Positions 28,645 to 37,163 of a stretch of DNA of 64,000 nt are shown here, one piece after another. The stretch's first letter is position 1; each line of letters begins with the position of its first letter. Under the pieces are notes generated by a model, which was given only the letters and a program-made list of their open reading frames with translations, was not told where the DNA came from and searched no databases. Origin of the DNA: Actinoalloteichus hymeniacidonis (GTDB lineage: Bacteria; Actinomycetota; Actinomycetes; Mycobacteriales; Pseudonocardiaceae); contig NZ_JACHIS010000001.1 of assembly GCF_014203365.1 (NCBI RefSeq), forward strand, positions 2,108,001-2,172,000, in the 5' to 3' direction. Both the position numbers and the translations under genes were made by a program.

Positions 28645-29661
28645 GTGTCCAGCCTGACCGTCGGAACGTCCGGGTCGAGCGACCCGGAGAGCCGGGAGAC
28701 GGACGACGATCCGGCACCACCCGGGGACCACGGTGGGCGGCAGAGTCTGCGGGACCGGCTCAATCACTGGGACGTCCGCTACTCGCCGTACCTCTATATC
28801 GCGCCGTTCTTCATCATCTTCGCCATCGTGGGCCTGTTCCCACTGCTCTACACCAGTTATGTCTCGCTGTTCGACTGGAGTCTGGTCGCCGACGAACCGG
28901 TGTTCATCGGTCTGGACAACTATGTCGAGTTGATGGGCGATGCCAGGTTCTGGCAGGCCATGGTCAACACGCTGAGCATCTTCATCCTGTCCACCGCCCC
29001 ACAGCTGGTGATGGCGCTGCTGTTCGCCGTCCTGCTGGACGCGCATCTGCGGGCTCGGACGACCTTCCGCGTCGCACTGCTGCTGCCCTACGTGGCCAGC
29101 CTGGTTGCCCTGGGCATCATCTTCGGCAATCTCTTCAACCAGGAATACGGCCTGATCAACGGGGTGCTGGGCTTGGTGGGCATCGACCCCATCGACTGGC
29201 ATGCCAATCGGTTCCTCAGTCACGTCGCCATCGCCAGCATGGTCAACTGGCGCTGGACCGGTTACAACGCGCTGATCATCCTCGCGGCGATGCAGGCCAT
29301 TCCCCGTGATCTCTACGAGGCGGCCACCGTGGACGGCGCAGGCCGGTGGCGGCGATTCATCAGCGTGACGCTGCCGATGCTGCGTCCCACGATGATCTTC
29401 GTCGTGATCACCGCGACGGTGGGCGGCCTGCAGATCTTCACCGAGCCGAAGCTGTTCGCGGAGGTGCCCGGCTCGAACAACGGCGGGTCCACCGGTCAGT
29501 TCCAGACCGTCACGCTGTTCATGTACCAACAGGGCTTCGAGAACTTCGAACTCGGCTATGCCTCGGCGACGGCATGGATCCTCTTCCTGGTGATCGTGAT
29601 CTTCGCACTCATCAACTTCTGGATCACCCGCCGAATATCGACTACGGAGGATCCACGATGA
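28645..29661 (+). CDS. cebF: Cello-oligosaccharide ABC transporter permease CebF-like
   Basis: The 338-residue inner-membrane permease has six predicted helices and the MalF-type EAA loop EAATVDGAGRWRRFISVTLP, which docks on the ATPase. An acidic N-terminal extension of about 45 residues precedes the first helix (YLYIAPFFIIFAIVGLFPLLY). The GTG at 28645 follows AAGGAGGGGGA; the frame stays open upstream into cebE but that part is not coding. Its stop overlaps the cebG start by 4 bp. Confidence 0.9.
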   Translation: MSSLTVGTSGSSDPESRETDDDPAPPGDHGGRQSLRDRLNHWDVRYSPYLYIAPFFIIFAIVGLFPLLYTSYVSLFDWSLVADEPVFIGLDNYVELMGDARFWQAMVNTLSIFILSTAPQLVMALLFAVLLDAHLRARTTFRVALLLPYVASLVALGIIFGNLFNQEYGLINGVLGLVGIDPIDWHANRFLSHVAIASMVNWRWTGYNALIILAAMQAIPRDLYEAATVDGAGRWRRFISVTLPMLRPTMIFVVITATVGGLQIFTEPKLFAEVPGSNNGGSTGQFQTVTLFMYQQGFENFELGYASATAWILFLVIVIFALINFWITRRISTTEDPR

Positions 29662-30551
29662 GTGTCCTGACGGCGGCGCCGAAACCCTCGAACGGACAGG
29701 CCAAGCGCAGGCGGGGCCAAGACCCGGGTTCGATCATCGGCAAGCCCGGATTCCTCACCTACGGCTTGCTCATCGCCTTCGTGCTCGGTTCGGCGTTCCC
29801 GCTCTACTGGTCCTTCCTGGTCGCCAGCCGGGACAGTTCCTTCACATCCCAGCAGTTGCCGCCGATGTGGCCGGGCGGCAACTTCCTCGCCAACGCGGCC
29901 AGGGTCTTCGATACCGCGCCGTTCTGGGCCGCGCTGGGAAACAGTCTGATCGTGGGCACGGTGGTCACCGTGTCGGTGGTCTTCTTCTGCACGCTGGCCG
30001 GCTACGCCTTCGCCAAGCTGAACTTCCGAGGCAACAACGCGCTGTTCGCCTTCGTGGTGGCCACGTTGTCGGTGCCGACTCAGCTCGGGGTCATCCCGAT
30101 GTTCATGGCGATGGCGGAGCTGGAGATGACCGGCGAGCTGATCGCGGTGATCCTGCCCAACCTGGTCACCGCGTTCGGCGTGTTCTGGATGCGGCAGTAC
30201 CTGGTCACGGCGGTTCCATACGAGCTGCTGGAGGCCGCGCGGATGGACGGATGCAGCATGATCCGCACGTTCTGGCACGTCGTGCTGCCCGCAGCCCGAC
30301 CCGCGGCGGCGATCCTGGCTCTGTTCACATTCATGACCTCGTGGAACGACTTCCTCTGGCCGCTGGTGGTCCTCGATCCCTCGAACCCGACCATCCAGCT
30401 CGCCTTGGAGAAGCTCCAGAGCGGCTACTCGGTCGACTACTCGCTGGTCCTGGCGGGTACCACACTGGCGACTCTGCCCATCCTGGTGATCTTCATCCTT
30501 CTCGGGCGGCAGATCGTCTCCGGAATCATGCAGGGAGCTGTCAAGGGATGA
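29658..30551 (+). CDS. cebG: Cello-oligosaccharide ABC transporter permease CebG-like
   Basis: The 297-residue MalG-type permease has about six helices and the EAA loop EAARMDGCSMIRTFWHVVLP. It pairs with CebF to form the membrane pore. The ATG at 29658 overlaps the cebF stop, and its own stop overlaps the bglC start (ATGA in both cases). No ATPase gene follows; in Streptomyces, the shared ATPase MsiK, encoded elsewhere, energises CebEFG, and a similar arrangement is likely here. Confidence 0.91.
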   Translation: MSVLTAAPKPSNGQAKRRRGQDPGSIIGKPGFLTYGLLIAFVLGSAFPLYWSFLVASRDSSFTSQQLPPMWPGGNFLANAARVFDTAPFWAALGNSLIVGTVVTVSVVFFCTLAGYAFAKLNFRGNNALFAFVVATLSVPTQLGVIPMFMAMAELEMTGELIAVILPNLVTAFGVFWMRQYLVTAVPYELLEAARMDGCSMIRTFWHVVLPAARPAAAILALFTFMTSWNDFLWPLVVLDPSNPTIQLALEKLQSGYSVDYSLVLAGTTLATLPILVIFILLGRQIVSGIMQGAVKG

Positions 30552-32020
30552 CGATGTACGAGGTGAACGGCACACGCGCCGAGGAGATCTCGACGCCAAC
30601 GCATCGACGGGACTTCCCAGCGGACTTCCTGTGGGGCTCGTCCACCGCGGCCTTCCAGATCGAGGGAGCCACCACGGAGGACGGGCGCACCGACTCCATC
30701 TGGGACACCTTCAGCCGCACTCCGGGCCGCGTGCTCAACGGCGACACCGGGGATCCCGCGGTGGACCACTACCACCGGATGCCCCAGGACGTCGCGTTGA
30801 TGAGCGACCTCGGGTTCAAGGCGTACCGGTTCTCGGTGGCCTGGCCCCGGGTTCGCCCGGACGGCGGCGCCGTCAACGAGGCGGGCTTGGACTTCTACCG
30901 ACGGCTGGTGGACGAGCTGCTCGCGCACGACATCACGCCGTGGCTGACGCTGTACCACTGGGATCTGCCGCAGGCACTGGAGGACCGGGGCGGGTGGGCC
31001 GAACGGTCCACCGCCTTCCGGTTCGCCGAGTTCGCCGACACCGTGCACGCGGCGCTCGGTGACCGGGTGGAGCACTGGACGACCCTGAACGAGCCGTACT
31101 GCTCCTCGCTGCTCGGCTACTCGGCCGGGGTGCACGCCCCGGGCCGTCAGGAGCCGTCGGCTGCGGTGGCGGCGGTGCACCACCTGCTGCTCGGGCACGG
31201 GCTCGCGGTGTCGGCGATCCGACAACGCGAGCCGAAGGCCAAGCTGGGCATCACCTTGAATCTGTACCCGGTCGATCCGGTGGACCCGGAGAACCCGGCC
31301 GACGTGGACGCGGCACGCCGGGTGGACGGCCTGCAGAACCGGATCTTCCTCGATCCGTTGCTGCGCGGGCAATACCCCGACGACGTGGTCGCCGACCTGG
31401 CGCCGTTCGCTTTGGCTGAGCGGATCCAGGATGGCGACCTGGCCGCCATCGCCGCACCGCTGGACATGTTCGGGGTGAACTACTACACCCACCACCTCGT
31501 CGGCGCCGCCGCACCGGAGACCGCGACGGCCGACACCGCCGCCCCGTTCACCCCACCGGGATCGCCCTGGGTCGGCGCGGGCGCGCTGCGGTTCGCCGAT
31601 GCGGGTCTGCCGGTGACCGACATGGGCTGGGAGGTCATCCCCAACGGCCTGTCCCGGGTGCTGCGCAGGTTGCACGAGGAGTATTCGGTCACCGCGCTCT
31701 ACGTCAATGAGAACGGGGCCGCCTGCCCGGACGTGGTCAACGATCGCGGCGAGGTCGACGACCAGGATCGAATCGATTACCTGGACGGCCATCTGCGGGC
31801 CGCGTTGACGGCGATCGAGGCGGGTGTCGATTTGCGCGGATACTTCTGTTGGTCGCTGTTGGACAACTTCGAATGGGCTTGGGGTTATTCGAAGCGCTTC
31901 GGTCTGGTGCATGTCGATTACCAGACGCAGGTGCGTACCCCGAAGAACTCGGCGAAATGGCTGTCCTCGGTGATGCGGGCGAACGCGGTGCCCGAGGTGG
32001 AGTCGAAGAACGGAAACTAA
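30548..32020 (+). CDS. bglC: GH1 beta-glucosidase
   Basis: The 490-residue cytoplasmic enzyme should split imported cellobiose and cello-oligosaccharides to glucose. It has the GH1 N-terminal signature FLWGSSTAAFQIEGA, the acid/base motif TLNEP (Glu about 181), GVNYYT and the nucleophile motif YVNENG (Glu about 388). The residue before the nucleophile is Asn, where Thr or Ser is usual. Aglycone-site Trp residues are present (CWSLLDNFEWAWGYSKRFGL). It ends the ceb operon: its ATG overlaps the cebG stop, and a terminator follows 75 bp after the stop codon. Confidence 0.95.
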   Translation: MTMYEVNGTRAEEISTPTHRRDFPADFLWGSSTAAFQIEGATTEDGRTDSIWDTFSRTPGRVLNGDTGDPAVDHYHRMPQDVALMSDLGFKAYRFSVAWPRVRPDGGAVNEAGLDFYRRLVDELLAHDITPWLTLYHWDLPQALEDRGGWAERSTAFRFAEFADTVHAALGDRVEHWTTLNEPYCSSLLGYSAGVHAPGRQEPSAAVAAVHHLLLGHGLAVSAIRQREPKAKLGITLNLYPVDPVDPENPADVDAARRVDGLQNRIFLDPLLRGQYPDDVVADLAPFALAERIQDGDLAAIAAPLDMFGVNYYTHHLVGAAAPETATADTAAPFTPPGSPWVGAGALRFADAGLPVTDMGWEVIPNGLSRVLRRLHEEYSVTALYVNENGAACPDVVNDRGEVDDQDRIDYLDGHLRAALTAIEAGVDLRGYFCWSLLDNFEWAWGYSKRFGLVHVDYQTQVRTPKNSAKWLSSVMRANAVPEVESKNGN

Positions 32021-32094
32021 AGAACATCGGTGCTCCACCGATAGCGGCTCCGGCGTTGAACTGCCGAAATGGCTGTCGGGTCACCTTGATCGCA

Positions 32095-32127
32095 GGTGCC
32101 GGCGCGAGATCCAGTCGCGCCGGCACC
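32095..32127 (+). terminator. Terminator of the ceb operon
   Basis: A perfect 13-bp stem (GGTGCCGGCGCGA / TCGCGCCGGCACC) with a 7-nt loop. A smaller 7-bp hairpin (ATCGGTG-CTC-CACCGAT, 32026-32042) precedes it. Confidence 0.85.
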
Positions 32128-32190
32128 GGCGTGTTCGGGGGCGCGGGCTGGGTGTCGTGCCAGCTGGGCGCGGTTCTGGTCTTTGCGGTG

Positions 32191-32204
32191 CGGGAGCGCT
32201 CCCA
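32191..32204 (+). promoter_or_regulatory. CebR operator downstream of bglC
   Basis: CGGGAGCGCTCCCA matches 13 of 14 consensus positions. It lies beyond the ceb operon terminator, 213 bp before the next operator, and so belongs to the promoter region of the following genes. Confidence 0.85.
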
Positions 32205-32403
32205 TTGATAGTGTCGGCCGATCGCGTGCATCTCGGGCTCATCGAATTGCCGATCGAATTCGATTGTCGAATTGATGGTGATATTGCGTCAATAGTCTGG
32301 GTGGCGGTTTATTGATAGTGCCATTCGGCGGATTCGATGCTGCTGAAGGTCGGGAAAATGGCGGCGGTCTTTACAGGGTATTTCACTTTGGTTACGCTTC
32401 ACT

Positions 32404-32417
32404 TGGGAGCGCTCACA
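32404..32417 (+). promoter_or_regulatory. CebR operator before a secreted ORF and the GH48 gene
   Basis: TGGGAGCGCTCACA is identical to the box in the cebE promoter. It lies 74-87 bp before the GTG at 32491, nearly the same spacing as in cebE, and 943 bp before the GH48 start. Confidence 0.87.
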
Positions 32418-32490
32418 GGTAACGCAAGGAAAGTTTCTTGAATTGCCGTGGAATACGACTTCCGGTTCGTGCTTCGATGAGGAGGCAGCC

Positions 32491-33102
32491 GTGCGAGACG
32501 GCGTATTACGAACCCCGACGTCACTGGCGGGTGTGTTGGCGATCACCGCCACCACCCTGGCGGGGGCGGCGGGCGGACAGGCGGGTAGCTCCCGACCTGT
32601 GCCCGCCCCCCGCCAGGCCGACACCCGTCCAGCGCGACGTCTCGACGCACTCTCGCCAGCCCGCCCCGCCGACTCGGAGAGCTCACCATGGGGTATCGAC
32701 TGCGGTACGAGATTCCGTCCGGACCGGCCGATCGTCGGCCGAGTAGACACTCGCCACCCGCATGGATGGTGTTCGGATCGTCCGATCTGGACGGCGCGAT
32801 GCTCTACCGCATCGACGCGGCACCGTTCGCGATCGATGGCCGTGACTTACCCGGAGCCGACCTGCGGCTCGGAGTTCGGCGGCAGGTTCGCAACGGTGCA
32901 CGGCGACGAATCGGGGCGCTGCTCGACAGGATCGTGCGCACCGGCTCGGGCGCTGTCTCGGCGTCCCGAGCAGGCAGGCAGTCGGATCCGTCCGCGTCAC
33001 AGCCTGCGAGGTCGCAGACTCCGCTTGTCACGCAGCCGTAGCCCGCGCAGCCGCTCACGAGGACGTGACCAACCGACCGAGCAGATCCGCAGCCTCAACT
33101 GA
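32491..33102 (+). pseudogene. Possible CebR-regulated secreted protein, perhaps frameshifted
   Basis: A strong ribosome binding site (GAGGAGG) precedes the GTG at 32491. The first 35-40 residues look like a signal peptide (LAGVLAITATTLAGAAGG core). After about residue 65 the frame turns into Arg/Ser-rich sequence typical of non-coding DNA, whereas the frame shifted by two bases gives a more protein-like stretch (from an ATG at 32688 to the stop at 33041; contains FGSSDLDGAMLYRIDA). This suggests either a frameshifted secreted gene or a signal-peptide remnant followed by a separate 117-residue ORF. I recognise no domain in either frame. The CebR box at 32404-32417 is spaced as in cebE. Confidence 0.35.
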
Positions 33103-33129
33103 TCCGGGCTACTCCGGCCCGACCAAGCC

Positions 33130-33173
33130 CCGGTGCGGGACGCGACCGCGCTCCCAATGGCGTCCCGCACCGG
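33130..33173 (+). terminator. Long hairpin with a CebR half-site in its loop
   Basis: A perfect 14-bp stem (CCGGTGCGGGACGC / GCGTCCCGCACCGG) encloses a 16-nt loop that contains GCGCTCCCA, the right half of the CebR box. It may end the preceding transcript or act in the GH48 leader. Confidence 0.6.
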
Positions 33174-33262
33174 CCCCTGCCATACCCAGCCAGCGGAGGT
33201 GATGCCGCTTTCGTTGCGAGAACACTGTCCGTCCCGGCTTCCAGACACGCGGACAGCGGCGG

Positions 33263-33296
33263 CCCGGTGAACGAGCTTCGCGGTTCGTTCACCGGG
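33263..33296 (+). terminator. Hairpin in the GH48 leader
   Basis: A perfect 12-bp inverted repeat (CCCGGTGAACGA / TCGTTCACCGGG) with a 10-nt loop, 64 bp before the GH48 start codon. It could be a terminator, an attenuator or a stabilising 5' structure. Confidence 0.55.
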
Positions 33297-33359
33297 TCCG
33301 ACCAGCACTGTGTCTCGCGAGTTCGGCTTCTCGAAACCCCAGCGCAGAGACGAGGAACC

Positions 33360-35465
33360 ATGAGATCCGAAAGGTTGACGCGGTGGCCGACTCGGTCGCC
33401 GGTGCCGGTAGCCGCTGCGGCGGTGCTGCTGGCCGCAGTGATCGTGCCGATAACGGCGTCCCCCGGTGCAGCCGAGAACGCGGAGCCCACCGGCTCCGCC
33501 GCCGAGTCCGGCGCGCTGCGCACGCCGAGCGCGATGCAGGCCGATTACGAGACGGCCTTCCTCGAGCAGTACGACAAGATCAAGGACCCGGCCAGCGGAT
33601 ACTTCCGCGACATCGACGGCCTCCTCGTGCCCTACCACTCGGTTGAGACGTTGATCGTCGAAGCCCCCGACCACGGGCATCAGACCACCTCGGAGGCCTA
33701 CAGCTACTACCTCTGGTTGGAGGCGGCCTACGGGCGCATCACCGAGGACTGGGAGCCGTTCAATCAGGCCTGGGAGTCGTTGGAGACCTTCATCGTCCCC
33801 GGCACCGAGGACCAGCCGACCAACGCGTCCTACGACGCGAGTGCGCCCGCCACCTACGCGGGAGAGTCGACGACGCCCACCGACTATCCCTCCCCGCTGC
33901 TGCCGGACGTCCCCGTCGGTGAGGACCCGCTGGCCGACGAGCTGACCTCGACCTACGGCGACTCCGATGTGTACGGCATGGCGTGGTTGCTCGATGTGGA
34001 CAACGTCTACGGCTTCGGTTTCTGCGGCGACGGCAGCAGTGACGAGCCCGTCTTCATGAACTCCTACCAGCGCGGTTCCAACGAATCGGTCTGGGAGACG
34101 GTGCCGCATCCGTCCTGCGAGACCTTCGACTTCGGCGGCGAGAACGGCTACCTGGATCTCTTCACCGACGATCAGCAGTACTCCCAGCAGTGGCGGTACA
34201 CCGCCGCGCCCGACGCGGACGCGCGGGTCGTCCAGGTCGCCTACCTCGCCAAGACCTGGGCCGAGGCCCAAGGCCAGGGCGACGCGATCGCCGACACGAT
34301 CTCCGACGCGGTGAAGATGGGCGACTACCTGCGGTACGCCATGTACGACAAGTACTTCAAGGAGATCGGCGACTGCACCGACCCGACGACCTGCGCGGCG
34401 GGCACCGGCAAGAACAGCGCCCACTACCTGCTGTCCTGGTACTACTCCTGGGGTGGCGCGATGGCCAGCGCCGAGTACCCGTGGGCGTTCCGCATCGGTG
34501 GTTCCGGCGTCCACCAGGGCTACCAGAACCCGATGGCGGCCTGGGCACTGTCCGAGGTGTCGGGGATGGCGCCGCAATCCCCGACCGCGCAGGAGGACTG
34601 GGCGCAGAGCCTGGACCGGCAGCTCGAGTTCATCCAGTGGCTGCAGGCCCCCGAGGGCGGCATCGCCGGTGGCGCCACGAACAACTGGGAGGGTCGCTAC
34701 GCCGAGCCGCCCGCCGACAGCCCCACCTTCTACGGCTTGTACTACGACTGGCAGCCGGTCTGGAACGACCCGCCGAGCAACCAGTGGTTCGGTTTCCAGG
34801 CCTGGGGCATGGAACGCATCGCGCAGCTGTACGACGTCACCGGTGACGAGCGCGCAGGCGAGATCGTGTCGGCCTGGGTCGACTGGGCCATCGCCAACAC
34901 CGAGATCGGCGCGGACGGCAGCTTCGCCGTTCCCTCCAACCTCTCCTGGAGCGGCCAGCCCGACGACTGGAACCCGGACAACCCCGGTGACAACGCCGGA
35001 TTGAGTGTCCAGGTCGTCGACCACACCCAGGACGTCGGAGTCACCGCCTCGTACGTCAAGACCCTGCTGCACTACGCGGCCGAGTCCGGCGACGCCGACG
35101 CTCGCGCCACCGGTGAAGCACTGCTCGACGCCCTACTGGCCAACGAGACCGACATCGGTATCGCGATCCCGGAGGCCAGGCAGGACTACGAGCGCTTCGA
35201 CGACACCTACGACGCGAGCACCGACCAGGGGCTCTACATCCCCGAGGGCTGGACGGGCACCATGCCCAACGGCGACGTGATCGACTCCGACTCGTCGTTC
35301 GCCTCGATCCGCTCCTTCTACGAGCAGGACCCCGACTGGCCGCAGGTACAGGCCTACCTGGACGGCGGTCCGGCCCCGACCTTCACCTACCACCGATTCT
35401 GGGCCCAAGCGGAGATCGCCACGGCCTTCGCCCTGCACACCGAGTTGTTCGGCGCGGCCGAATGA
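33360..35465 (+). CDS. Secreted GH48 reducing-end cellobiohydrolase
   Basis: The 701-residue protein has a signal peptide (about 1-38, ending SPGAA) and then a single GH48 module to the C-terminus. GH48 enzymes are processive exo-cellulases acting from the reducing end of cellulose. The putative acid Glu lies in TSEAYSYYLWLEAAYGR and the aromatic-rich tunnel segments (YGDSDVYGMAWLLDVDNVYGFG; NNWEGRYAEPP) are intact. No carbohydrate-binding module or dockerin is present, which is unusual for actinobacterial GH48, most of which carry a CBM2. The ATG at 33360 follows GACGAGGAACC. CebR sites upstream suggest induction with the cellobiose importer. Confidence 0.95.
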   Translation: MRSERLTRWPTRSPVPVAAAAVLLAAVIVPITASPGAAENAEPTGSAAESGALRTPSAMQADYETAFLEQYDKIKDPASGYFRDIDGLLVPYHSVETLIVEAPDHGHQTTSEAYSYYLWLEAAYGRITEDWEPFNQAWESLETFIVPGTEDQPTNASYDASAPATYAGESTTPTDYPSPLLPDVPVGEDPLADELTSTYGDSDVYGMAWLLDVDNVYGFGFCGDGSSDEPVFMNSYQRGSNESVWETVPHPSCETFDFGGENGYLDLFTDDQQYSQQWRYTAAPDADARVVQVAYLAKTWAEAQGQGDAIADTISDAVKMGDYLRYAMYDKYFKEIGDCTDPTTCAAGTGKNSAHYLLSWYYSWGGAMASAEYPWAFRIGGSGVHQGYQNPMAAWALSEVSGMAPQSPTAQEDWAQSLDRQLEFIQWLQAPEGGIAGGATNNWEGRYAEPPADSPTFYGLYYDWQPVWNDPPSNQWFGFQAWGMERIAQLYDVTGDERAGEIVSAWVDWAIANTEIGADGSFAVPSNLSWSGQPDDWNPDNPGDNAGLSVQVVDHTQDVGVTASYVKTLLHYAAESGDADARATGEALLDALLANETDIGIAIPEARQDYERFDDTYDASTDQGLYIPEGWTGTMPNGDVIDSDSSFASIRSFYEQDPDWPQVQAYLDGGPAPTFTYHRFWAQAEIATAFALHTELFGAAE

Positions 35466-35522
35466 TTCGAGGGTGACGAGCTTCGGGACGGCCGACGGGT
35501 GACGGCCGAACTGAGGGAAGGA

Positions 35523-35556
35523 CCGGCCCCACACACCGCGCCGTGTGTGGGGCCGG
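35523..35556. terminator. Bidirectional terminator after the GH48 gene
   Basis: A perfect 14-bp stem (CCGGCCCCACACAC / GTGTGTGGGGCCGG) with a 6-nt loop lies between the convergent GH48 and phosphatase genes. Confidence 0.88.
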
Positions 35557-35577
35557 CTCCTGGCTCGGCGGCGGCCC

Positions 35578-36978
35578 TCAGTCGGTCGTCGGCTCGGCGG
35601 CGGCCCGGCCGGGGGAATCGGCATGCCGATCCTGGGCGCGGCGGCGCAGCGCCAACAGCGCGATGTCGTCGTCCTTGTCGTGGCCGAAGCGTTCCAGGAG
35701 CCGTTCGCAGAGATCTTCGAGGTCCTCGTCCGCAGGCGTCCCCGTCTCGGGGGTCGCGGCCGTCTCGGCGAGCGTCGCCATCGCCTCGTCGATGGCCGTC
35801 ACGCGATCCTCGAGCAGCCCATCGGTCACCAGGACCACGGTGGCGCCGACCGGCAGCCGGAGCGCCGTCGGCTCCGCGCGGGGCAGGTCGATGCCCAGCA
35901 GCGGGCCCTGCACCGGTACGAAGCGGGCGCCCTCCTGGTCGATCAACAGCGGAGGGATGTGCCCCGCGTTGGCGACGGAGGTCTCGCCGGTCACCGTGTC
36001 GACCAGAAGCAGACACATGGTGACGCAGAAGTCCGCGTGGTACTTCAACATCATCCGGTTGAGCAGATCGAGGATCACATCCGGGGGATGGCCTTCGATG
36101 GCGAAGGCACGCAAGGCATGCCGCACCTCGCCCATGATCGTCGCGGCCTTGATCGAATGCCCGGTGACATCGCCGATCGCGACGAGCAGCGCCGAGCCCA
36201 GCTCGGTGACCTCGTAGAAGTCGCCGCCGATCTCGGCGTTGTGGGAGGCGGGCACGTAGCGCACCGCCATATCGAAATCCGGGTGCCGAGGCAGCATACT
36301 GGGCAACAGACTGCGTTGCAGAGTGAGCGCCAGACTGTGTTCGGCGGCGAAGGACCGCAGCCCGCCGACCGCGAGGGCGAAAGTCCTGCTGAGCTGCCAT
36401 AGCAGCTCGCGTTGCTCCGGGTCGTCCGCGAGCTCCGAGGCAACGACCAGACACACCGGCGGGCTGTCCGGCTGCCAGTGGCACAGCGTGATTAGCACGT
36501 CCTCGGTCATCGGGGTGGAAGCAACCTCCGCAGACCACGTCGCGGCGCTCAACACGGCGCTGGCCAGGTCGTCGGTCAGCTGCTCGGCGTGATCGCCGAG
36601 GCGATCCAACAGGTCGGAGGCCACGATTCTGGTGACCACGGCGCCATCGGGCCCCTCGACGACAGCCAATCTGCACCAACCGTCCGGCCGCAACGCCAGC
36701 GCGACGGCCCGGTTCGGGAAGATCGTGCCCAGCCCGACGGCTGCTGCGGCCACCAGGGCATCGAAGTCGGCGGCGGCGTTGATCTGGGCCATGGCCTCGG
36801 TGAGATTGCCCAGCCGGTCGACGCGCTCGGCGGTGGACGCGGCCGACTCGGCTGCCGCAGCGCCCTCGGCGACGAGATCGTCCTGCGATCGATCTGCCGT
36901 GGATTTCGGACGCGGGCCGCCATCGGGTGAATCGGCGGGTGGGCGGCGATGCCGCACGGGTCCACCGGAGGTCATCAT
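35578..36978 (-). CDS. PP2C/SpoIIE-type serine phosphatase with GAF-like sensor
   Basis: The 466-residue protein would dephosphorylate an anti-anti-sigma factor (RsbU/RsbP role). Residues about 45-205 look like a degenerate GAF domain (AMAQINAAADFDALVAAAAVGL; VALALRPDGW). The SpoIIE domain (about 235-430) keeps the metal-binding elements AEIGGDFYEV and GDVTGHSIKAA, then SVANAGHIPPLL, and ends with DDDIALLALR. No receiver, HAMP or membrane segment is present. The ATG at 36978 follows GTGGAGGAGCG, and a second ATG comes next to it. No sigma or anti-sigma gene is adjacent, so the partner is unknown. Confidence 0.9.
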   Translation of the reverse strand: MMTSGGPVRHRRPPADSPDGGPRPKSTADRSQDDLVAEGAAAAESAASTAERVDRLGNLTEAMAQINAAADFDALVAAAAVGLGTIFPNRAVALALRPDGWCRLAVVEGPDGAVVTRIVASDLLDRLGDHAEQLTDDLASAVLSAATWSAEVASTPMTEDVLITLCHWQPDSPPVCLVVASELADDPEQRELLWQLSRTFALAVGGLRSFAAEHSLALTLQRSLLPSMLPRHPDFDMAVRYVPASHNAEIGGDFYEVTELGSALLVAIGDVTGHSIKAATIMGEVRHALRAFAIEGHPPDVILDLLNRMMLKYHADFCVTMCLLLVDTVTGETSVANAGHIPPLLIDQEGARFVPVQGPLLGIDLPRAEPTALRLPVGATVVLVTDGLLEDRVTAIDEAMATLAETAATPETGTPADEDLEDLCERLLERFGHDKDDDIALLALRRRAQDRHADSPGRAAAEPTTD

Positions 36979-37163
36979 CGCTCCTCCACGTCGTTCGAGT
37001 AACGCCGCTCTCACCCGCTCAACAGGTTCGATCTGATTCCCGGCGAGAGTGTGTCCGATCGACGCGCTTAGATCGCAAGCCTAGCAAGCAGACGATCGAA
37101 CGCCTGCCCCGCGAGCCCCCAGCACGGTGCGTCACCACCGTCGCGGCGGCCCGCGACGACGGA

